Source: CAVRUD01 sp963849635
GTDB taxonomy: Bacteria > Chloroflexota > Chloroflexia > Thermomicrobiales > UBA6265
Assembly (NCBI GenBank): GCA_963849635.1
Contig: CAWKIA010000026.1
Span: 1-60,575, forward strand
Length of the DNA stretch: 60,575 nt
Direction: 5' to 3'
Under the pieces are notes generated by a model. It saw nothing but the letters and a program-made list of their open reading frames with translations, was not told the DNA's origin and ran no database searches. A program made the translations under genes and the position numbers. Each line of letters opens with the position of its first letter. The first letter of the stretch is position 1. Positions 54,886 through 60,575 of the stretch are shown piece after piece.

Positions 54886-57615
54886 TTAGTCGGTCCCCTT
54901 GCTCAAGAACTGGCCAGTGCTATTCATTAGTCGCGCCGCCGTGCCGGTGTTCAACATCGTGATGGCCGACGACGAACTGCTGGCCGGAGACTTGATTGCC
55001 CTGAGCTGATATAGAAATGACTGCATCCCTGTCAGCGATGCCACGCCCCTGACAACGGCGGCGGCTGCGAGGTCGACGACACATTGACGGAGTGGGACAA
55101 GTCCCGGTGTCCGCGGGCCGGAGCACGGCGGGGGCGGGGTGACGACGGGGCCCCGCCGCGCGGACCGCGGGGCGGCGCGTCGGAGGGGGGTGGCCGGCTC
55201 GCCGACGAGCCCCGCGCGGAGCGCCGCGGCGACGGCGGCCGTCCGCGTGCTCACCCCCAGCTTCTCGAAGATGTGGGCGACGTGGCCTTGGGCCGTGCGC
55301 GGGCTGATGAAGAGGGCGGCCCCGATCTCCCGGTCCGTCTGCCCCGCGACGAGGAGGCGCAGGACCTCGAGCTCCCGTTGGGACAAGGCGCCCTCCCGGC
55401 CGGATCCGGCCGAGCGCGGCGCGGGTGCGGGGCTTGCCGTCACGGGGAGGACTGCGGCGGCCTCGGCGAGCACCGCGTCGGGCGCCATCGCCCGGCCCGC
55501 GTCCCACGCCGCCGCGAACGCCGCCTCCCCGAGCGCGGACCGGGCGGCGGCGCGCGTCCGCCGCTGCTGCTCGTGGTTGAACGACACCGGCATGCCGAGC
55601 GCCTGGAGGACCGCGTCCGCCGCCCCGAGCAGCCGCGCCGCCCGCTCCGGCAGCCCCTCCGCCGCGGCCACGCCCGCCAGCCCGACGAGGGCGAACGCGA
55701 ACCCGGACCGGTAGCCGAGGGCTTGCGAGACGGCGAGGCATTCGTGGCAGAGGCGGGCCGCCCGCGCCGGGTCGCCCCGTTCCAGCTCCGCCTGGGCCGC
55801 CACCCCCAGCGCCGAGCCGCGGAGCACCCGGTCGCCGGCCGACGCCGCCACGGCGAGGGCCTCGCCCGCGAGATCGGCGGCGCGGTCGATCTCGCCCCGC
55901 CGGTACGCGGCGTCCGCCACGTTCACGAGGGCCCAGGCAATCAGACGGGCGTTCCCTAGGTCTCGGGCCTGCGCCAACGCCGCTCCGTACCGGACCCACG
56001 CCTCGTCCTCCGCCCCCCGGAACTCGGCCGCGCCGCCGAGCGCGATCATGGTGGCGACGACGCCCTCCCGATCCGCCAGGTCCCGGAACACGGCCTGGGA
56101 CTCCCTCAACCGCGCGACCGCGTGCGGGCTGTCGGCGGTGAAGATCGCGAGCCACCCCGCGAAGAACAGGGCTTTGGCGCGCACGTCGGCCGGGAGATCC
56201 CGGCCGCGCGCGAGCGCGTGCTCCAGCCGCTCGCGGCCCTCCTTGAGGTGACCGCGCAGGTGCCAGAAGTTCCCCAGCGCGGCGGCCAGGCGGACGGCGG
56301 CCGCCGTCTCTCCGGTCGCGTCCAGCCAGGCGAGCGCCGCCCGCAGGTTGGCAAGCTCGACCTCCACCACGTCGAGCTTGGCGCCGTCCAGCGGGCCCAT
56401 CGTGGGCGGCTCGGCGTCGGCGGCGAGCGCCAGGCACCAGGCCGCGTGCCGGCGGCGGACCTCCCGCGCGTCGTCGTCCCCCTCCAGGCGTTCCGCCGCG
56501 AACTCCCGCACCGTCTCCAGCATCCCGAAGCGCGGTTCGCCGTCCGGGCCGTCCGCTCCCCAGACCAGGCTCTTGTCGACCAGGGACGTGAGCCCGTCGA
56601 GCACGGACGACGGAGCGATTGCGGGGACCTCAGAGGGGGTTCCGGACGGCCCCACCGGCCCTGCGGCGACCGCCTCGGCCGCCTCGAGGGTGAAGCCGCC
56701 GGCGAAGACCGCCAGGCGGCGGAAGAGGATCTGCTCGGCGGGCGACAGCAGCTCGTAGCTCCAGGCGATCGCGTCGCGCATGGTCTGCAAGCGCGTCGGC
56801 TGGTCCCGGGGGCCGTCCTTCAACACCGCCAGCGGGTTCGACAGGCGCGCCAGCAACGCCGACGGCGAGAGTACCTTGCTGCGGGCGGCCGCCAGCTCGA
56901 TCGCGAGCGGCAGCCCGTCGAGGCGGGCGCAGATCGCGGCGACGTCGGCGGCGTTGTCGTCGCGCAGGGCGAACCCCGGACGGACGGCGCGGGCCCGCTG
57001 CTCGAAGAGCGCCACCGCCTCCGAGTGGCGGGACGGGCTCTCGTGCTCGCGCGCCACCGACAGGGGCACCAGCGGGTACTCCTGCTCGCCGGCGACGTGG
57101 AGCGGCACGCGGCTGGTGACGAGCAGCGTCAGGCCGGGGCAGACCGCCAAGAGCCGGGCCACCTCCGGCGCGGCCGCCACCACCTGCTCGAAGTTGTCGA
57201 GGACGAGGAGCGCCCGCTTGCCTCCCAGGGCGAAGCGCAGCCGGTCCAGGGGAGCGTACCTCCCCGTGTCCCGCGTCCCCATCGCCTGGGCGATGGCGTC
57301 GATGACGAGCCCCGGATCCAAGACGGTGGCGAGCGGGACGAAGGCGACCCCGTCGGCGAAGTCCGGCGCCAGGTCCCCCGCCAGCCGCATCGCGAGGCGG
57401 GTCTTGCCCACCCCGCCGGGTCCGGTCACCGTCAGGAGGCGCACCTCGGTGTCGCGCAGCAGCGCGGCCGCGGCCGCCAGTTCCCGCTCGCGCCCGACGA
57501 ACGACGTCAGGGGCTGCGGCGGCACGGCGAAGGACAGCGGCTCGAACGGCCCGCCGAAGCGGGCGACGGTGCCCCGATGCACGGCGTCGGGCACCACCTG
57601 GAAGGCACTGGACAT
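54886..57615 (-). CDS. LuxR-type STAND ATPase regulator
   Basis: 909 residues. A P-loop NB-ARC-like ATPase comes first (GPGGVGKT at 65-72, Walker B LLVLDNFEQVV, VTSRVPLHV). A winged segment and a TPR-like helical region follow, with repeated Ala-rich units (GEIDRAADLAGEALAVAAS). The LuxR DNA-binding domain is at about 743-800, with LSQRELEVLRLLVAGQTDRE and ISPRTAQGHVAHIFEKLGVS. The frame stays open about 108 residues past the HTH, which is unusual. That tail is low complexity and may reflect a frameshift near the real stop. It is paralogous in its ATPase part to 27504-30180. Confidence 0.87.
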   Translation of the reverse strand: MSSAFQVVPDAVHRGTVARFGGPFEPLSFAVPPQPLTSFVGRERELAAAAALLRDTEVRLLTVTGPGGVGKTRLAMRLAGDLAPDFADGVAFVPLATVLDPGLVIDAIAQAMGTRDTGRYAPLDRLRFALGGKRALLVLDNFEQVVAAAPEVARLLAVCPGLTLLVTSRVPLHVAGEQEYPLVPLSVAREHESPSRHSEAVALFEQRARAVRPGFALRDDNAADVAAICARLDGLPLAIELAAARSKVLSPSALLARLSNPLAVLKDGPRDQPTRLQTMRDAIAWSYELLSPAEQILFRRLAVFAGGFTLEAAEAVAAGPVGPSGTPSEVPAIAPSSVLDGLTSLVDKSLVWGADGPDGEPRFGMLETVREFAAERLEGDDDAREVRRRHAAWCLALAADAEPPTMGPLDGAKLDVVEVELANLRAALAWLDATGETAAAVRLAAALGNFWHLRGHLKEGRERLEHALARGRDLPADVRAKALFFAGWLAIFTADSPHAVARLRESQAVFRDLADREGVVATMIALGGAAEFRGAEDEAWVRYGAALAQARDLGNARLIAWALVNVADAAYRRGEIDRAADLAGEALAVAASAGDRVLRGSALGVAAQAELERGDPARAARLCHECLAVSQALGYRSGFAFALVGLAGVAAAEGLPERAARLLGAADAVLQALGMPVSFNHEQQRRTRAAARSALGEAAFAAAWDAGRAMAPDAVLAEAAAVLPVTASPAPAPRSAGSGREGALSQRELEVLRLLVAGQTDREIGAALFISPRTAQGHVAHIFEKLGVSTRTAAVAAALRAGLVGEPATPLRRAAPRSARRGPVVTPPPPCSGPRTPGLVPLRQCVVDLAAAAVVRGVASLTGMQSFLYQLRAIKSPASSSSSAITMLNTGTAARLMNSTGQFLSKGTD

Positions 57616-57834
57616 GGCCGATCCCGATCTCGCGCGGATGCGTGAGGGGATCATACCGTACCCGCTCCTCCGGGCGGGCGCGCACCCGCGGCGGGCCCCG
57701 TACGCCGGGGACCTTCCCCGCGCGCAGCGCATCCGCCGATCCGACCCGGCCCGCCCAGCGAGCCGTCGGACGAGTGGAGGGACTACTAATCACAGGAGCA
57801 CCCTGGCCGACTTGACGGCTAGGGCGCTGCACTG

Positions 57835-58478
57835 TCACAGCGACAAGTGACTCCTATCGTGGTGCCGCAGGAGCCTTACGTTGATTGAATTGTGCACCAC
57901 CAGATCAAACGAGCTGCGCGGTCGAATGGAACCGAAATACAGGTCCTCGGCGTCGTCCCAGAGCTCATGCCAGGCGGCCATAAACGCCCGCCCTTCCCGC
58001 GCCAGCAGCCGCGCCCGCCGTGCCCGATCGTCCGCCAGCTCGACAAGGACGGCCAACCCCACAAGGTCGGCAAGCTCGGGGCGGACCGAGTAGCTGCCGT
58101 CCAGGACGACGACGGGCGCGGGGCGACAGGGAATCAGCTAGGAGCCAGGCCGTGGCCGATCGCGAAGTCGAAGGGGTGCCAGGTGGCGACGCCGCCGGTC
58201 GCGATCGGTTCCAGGGCCTCGGCACGCAGCCGCCGCCAGTCGATGACCCGCTCACGCGCTCGGCCGGCGTGCGGGCCACCCATTCTGCGTCCGTACCGCC
58301 CGGCCAGAAGTCGTCGCACTCGACCACCACGGCGCTAAGCTCGGGGGCGAGCGCGGCGGCAAGCGTGGACTTGCGGGAGCCGCTGCGACCGTCGAGCGCA
58401 ACGATGAGCGGTCGATCCCGACCGGCCGTGCGTTGCCAAATTATGTCGGTGATTACTTGATGTTCGATCATCTCCATA
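57835..58478 (-). pseudogene. Uridine-kinase-like P-loop protein, frameshifted
   Basis: The start MEMIEHQVITDIIW leads to LIVALDGRSGSRKSTLAAAL. The Walker A is GRSGSRKST, with Arg in place of the last Gly. VVVECDDFWPGGTDAEW follows. A frameshift near 58260 leads to ERVIDWRRLRAEALEPI with WHPFDFAIGHGL. Another near 58140 leads to VVVLDGSYSVRPELADLVGL, ARRARLLAREGRAFMAAWHE and FDLVVHN, to the stop at 57835. The order matches uridine kinase-like phosphotransferases. The Arg in the P-loop, if real, should impair ATP binding. Flanking gaps of about 200 bases hold nothing clear. Confidence 0.65.
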
Positions 58479-58678
58479 GCATGATGACGGATCACCAGAA
58501 TCGCAAGGATTAGATGCTTGCAAAGATCTATAACGCTCCGTTCCGCTGTGCCTAGTCGGGCCGTTGCTTTAGTGGGCCGTACACCACACATTGCCCCGTC
58601 GACCACGCCGGGGCCGACCGAAACTGGGCTGTGACGGGAAGTCCAGAATCGTCCGGCAGTTACAGGAGGATATGGCAG

Positions 58679-60037
58679 ATGCGCGACTTCCATTCCCAGC
58701 TGTTTGCGACGCGCGCCAGCCGTCGGGCGCTCCTCGCGGGCGCCGCCGGTACTTCGGCGGCACTTGTCGGTCGCCTCGGCTCCCCCGCGGCGCAAGACAA
58801 GCCCGAGATCACGATGTGGCTCGACACCTTCAACGGCGGCCAGACCGCCCGGTGCCTGGTCGACGGGGTGCTCGCGCCGTACGACGCCACCGGAACGGCC
58901 GACGTCCAGGCAACGATCCTGCCCAACAGCTGGAACGCCACCCAAACCGCGCTCGCCGGCGGCGGGGGGCCCGACGTGGTCGTGACCCCGGGGCCGGGGC
59001 TTGCCTTCGCGCTGGCCAAGGCCGGCAGCCTCCTGCCGTTGGACGGCTACGCCGACCGCGCTGGCTGGTCGGAGGCCTTCGTGCCGTGGGCGCTCGACCT
59101 CGGCGTGGTCGACGGCCGGCTCTACTCGCTTCCGTACGAGGTCGAGACCCTCGCCCTCTACTACAACAAGACCCTGTTCGCCGAGCTGGGCTGGACCGTG
59201 CCCACGACGATGGGCGGGTTGATGACCCTCGCCCAGACCGTTAGTAACGCCGGGGTCATCCCGTTCGCCCACTGTAACCAGGAGTGGCGCCCGGCCAACG
59301 AGTGGTTCGTCGGCGAGTTCATGAACCAGGTCGCCGGTCCGCAGAAGGTCTACCAGGCGCTGACCGGCGCGACCACGTTCACCGACCCCGCGTTCGTCGA
59401 GGCGATCGACACCCTCACCACGATGCAGCGGAACGGCTGGTTCATGGGTGGCCTGGACCGCTACTACACCACCACCTTCGCCGACGCGAACGCCGCGCTC
59501 GCCGAGGGCGCAGCCGCGATGAAGATCGAGGGCACCTGGTGGCTGCTGGCCGTCGACGCGTTCTGGGGCCCGGACGCCGGAAACACCAACGAGTGGGATT
59601 GGGCGCCGGTGCCCTCCAAGGACGGTCGGCCGACGTTCACCCTCGGCATGGGCTCCGTGGCGATCAACGCGAGGACCGCGCACCCGGACGAGGTCGCCCG
59701 GTTCCTGACCTACTTCTTCTCGGCCGACGCGCAGGCCACGATACTGACCGACTGCCTGCTCGCGCCGGCGCCGGTCGCGATCCCGCAGGACCGGCTGAGC
59801 GGCCTCGATCCGCGCCACGCCGCTATCCTTGCCGCGCGCAACCAGGCGAGCGCGACCAACTCCTATGGGTACACAACCTCCACCTTCTTCCCGCCGAAGA
59901 CCGATCTGTACCTGATCGAGGCGATCGAGAAGGTCTGGGCCGGCGACATCACGGCCGAGGAGTACCTCCGGGGCATGCAGGAGCAGTTCGACGAGGAGCG
60001 GGCAGCCGGGGACGTCCTGCCCATCCCGGCGCGCTGA
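58679..60037 (+). CDS. Tat-exported ABC sugar-binding protein
   Basis: 452 residues. AGGAGG lies nine bases before the ATG. A twin-arginine signal (ATRASRRALLAGAAGTSAAL) ends near AAQD. The mature part is a family 1 solute-binding protein: ITMWLDTFNGGQTA, GGGGPDVVVTPGPGLAFALA, then LYSLPYEVETLALYYNKTLF, a hallmark of this family, and AAMKIEGTWWLLA. It captures a sugar or similar solute for an ABC importer. No permease or ATPase gene follows in the window. A MalT-like regulator starts only 15 bases after its stop, so regulation linked to solute binding is possible. Confidence 0.92.
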   Translation: MRDFHSQLFATRASRRALLAGAAGTSAALVGRLGSPAAQDKPEITMWLDTFNGGQTARCLVDGVLAPYDATGTADVQATILPNSWNATQTALAGGGGPDVVVTPGPGLAFALAKAGSLLPLDGYADRAGWSEAFVPWALDLGVVDGRLYSLPYEVETLALYYNKTLFAELGWTVPTTMGGLMTLAQTVSNAGVIPFAHCNQEWRPANEWFVGEFMNQVAGPQKVYQALTGATTFTDPAFVEAIDTLTTMQRNGWFMGGLDRYYTTTFADANAALAEGAAAMKIEGTWWLLAVDAFWGPDAGNTNEWDWAPVPSKDGRPTFTLGMGSVAINARTAHPDEVARFLTYFFSADAQATILTDCLLAPAPVAIPQDRLSGLDPRHAAILAARNQASATNSYGYTTSTFFPPKTDLYLIEAIEKVWAGDITAEEYLRGMQEQFDEERAAGDVLPIPAR

Positions 60038-60052
60038 GATGGTGGAGGACGA

Positions 60053-60575
60053 ATGGCGTTGGCGCATCCTTCGGCCGCGGTGGACCCGCCAGGACAGTCG
60101 GTCGCCGGGATGCCGCTCCTGGCCACGAAGCTCTACGCCCCGCGCTGGCGCCGCGGTCTGGTGTCACGCTCGCGGCTCGTCGCGCGGCTGGACCAGGGGC
60201 TCACGCGGAGGCTGACCCTGGTCTCCGCGCCGGCGGGGTTTGGCAAGACGACCCTCCTGGCGGAATGGCTGTCGGCACCCTCGTCCGGTGGTCGGCCCGC
60301 GGCATGGGTCTCGCTCGATCCGAGCGACAACGACCCCGCGCGCTTCTGGGCCTACGTTATCGTCGCCCTGCAATCCGTGCGCGATGGGGCCGGCGCGGCC
60401 GCGCTTTCCCTGCTGCACGCGCCCCAGCCGCCGCCGATCGAGGCGGTCCTGACGTCCCTGATCAACGAGCTCGTCGCGATCGACGACGTGGTGCTCGTCC
60501 TCGACGACTACCACGCGATCGAGGCCCAGCCGATCCAGGTCCGCAACCGCCTTCCTGCTCGATCACCTGCCGCCC
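60053..60575 (+). CDS. MalT-like STAND regulator, N-terminal part (runs off the window)
   Basis: The ATG at 60053 follows GGAGGAC. MPLLATKLYAPRWRRGLVSR is the usual opening of MalT-type LuxR regulators. It is followed by a P-loop (SAPAGFGKTTLL, about residues 69-80), AAWVSLDPSDNDPARFWAYV and the Walker B stretch VVLVLDDYHAIEA. Near 60553 an extra base displaces the expected AFLLDHLP into another frame. The TPR and HTH domains would lie beyond the window. The family binds ATP and an inducer and activates transcription. It is adjacent to the solute-binding protein gene, probably in one transcript. Confidence 0.85.
   Translation, partial: MALAHPSAAVDPPGQSVAGMPLLATKLYAPRWRRGLVSRSRLVARLDQGLTRRLTLVSAPAGFGKTTLLAEWLSAPSSGGRPAAWVSLDPSDNDPARFWAYVIVALQSVRDGAGAAALSLLHAPQPPPIEAVLTSLINELVAIDDVVLVLDDYHAIEAQPIQVRNRLPARSPAA

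Noticed and set aside
53362..54930. Plus-strand open frame of 522 codons opposite the metallophosphoesterase gene
   Set aside because: Val/Gly-rich translation with no domain, mirroring a gene whose metal-site motifs are all present.
57965..60067. Antisense open frame of 700 codons opposite the solute-binding protein gene
   Set aside because: Only its last part matches a protein (the P-loop kinase, which has its own start at 58478). The rest is the mirror of the binding-protein gene.
1..60575. CRISPR arrays, complete insertion sequences, prophage genes
   Set aside because: No regularly spaced direct repeats, transposase, integrase or phage structural genes were found. The repeats present are palindromic dispersed elements.

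Overview
The window looks like a chromosomal segment of a high-GC bacterium, most likely a Chloroflexota of the Thermomicrobia/Sphaerobacter type. That is inferred from GC-rich codon use, several very large ATPase regulators of the STAND class, Tat-dependent secreted proteins, a Rieske/cytochrome b pair and abundant palindromic dispersed repeats. No rRNA, tRNA, CRISPR array or complete insertion sequence was found. The assembly or the genome carries more than thirty apparent frameshifts. Many are explained by a lost or gained base in a short G or C run, so most broken genes may be sequencing artefacts. A few (two in-frame stops in a DoxX-like gene, an internal deletion in a hydrolase gene) look like genuine decay.

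Layout. 0-9 kb: two Tat-type sortases, a GIY-YIG protein and a giant surface gene (PPC repeats, discoidin-like and von Willebrand domains) cut by about twelve frameshifts. 9.1-12.9 kb: a lower-GC block with a DUF488 gene convergent with a conserved partner, a zinc-ribbon membrane protein and a secreted protein. 12.9-19.1 kb: housekeeping genes (Rieske, cytochrome b, YigZ, a DHFR-like reductase behind a palindromic operator, gltX). 19.1-20.7 kb: two tandem VapBC-type modules. 20.9-25.3 kb: a catabolic-looking cluster (HpcH/HpaI aldolase, decayed hydrolase, D-2-hydroxyacid dehydrogenase, hydantoinase/oxoprolinase).

25.3-30.8 kb is the most interesting stretch. A Crp-family regulator gene is followed by a secreted protein built of eight Trp/Tyr/Cys repeats that resemble DUF2510, a class III cyclase fused to a STAND ATPase and TPR-like region, and a small secreted protein. 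Two TGTGT-N6-ACACA sites, matching the Crp palindrome spacing, lie about 125-135 bp upstream of the repeat gene and of the cyclase gene. This suggests a local cyclic-nucleotide/Crp circuit controlling envelope proteins.

31-40 kb: a baeRF/Vms1-like protein, a decayed DoxX-like gene, and three exporters (ABC half-transporter, DHA2-type MFS, DrrAB-like ABC). 40-46 kb: a PIN toxin with a zinc-finger partner, a DUF885 peptidase, a SIMPL protein, and an ECF41 sigma factor with its CMD/COE partner, which carries a near-perfect ECF41 promoter. 46-60.5 kb: a PQQ-propeller protein, FabF, an NTF2-like secreted protein, hydrolase, methyltransferase remnant, ferritin, metallophosphatase, a LuxR-type STAND regulator, a broken P-loop kinase, a Tat-exported sugar-binding protein and the start of a MalT-like regulator that runs off the end.
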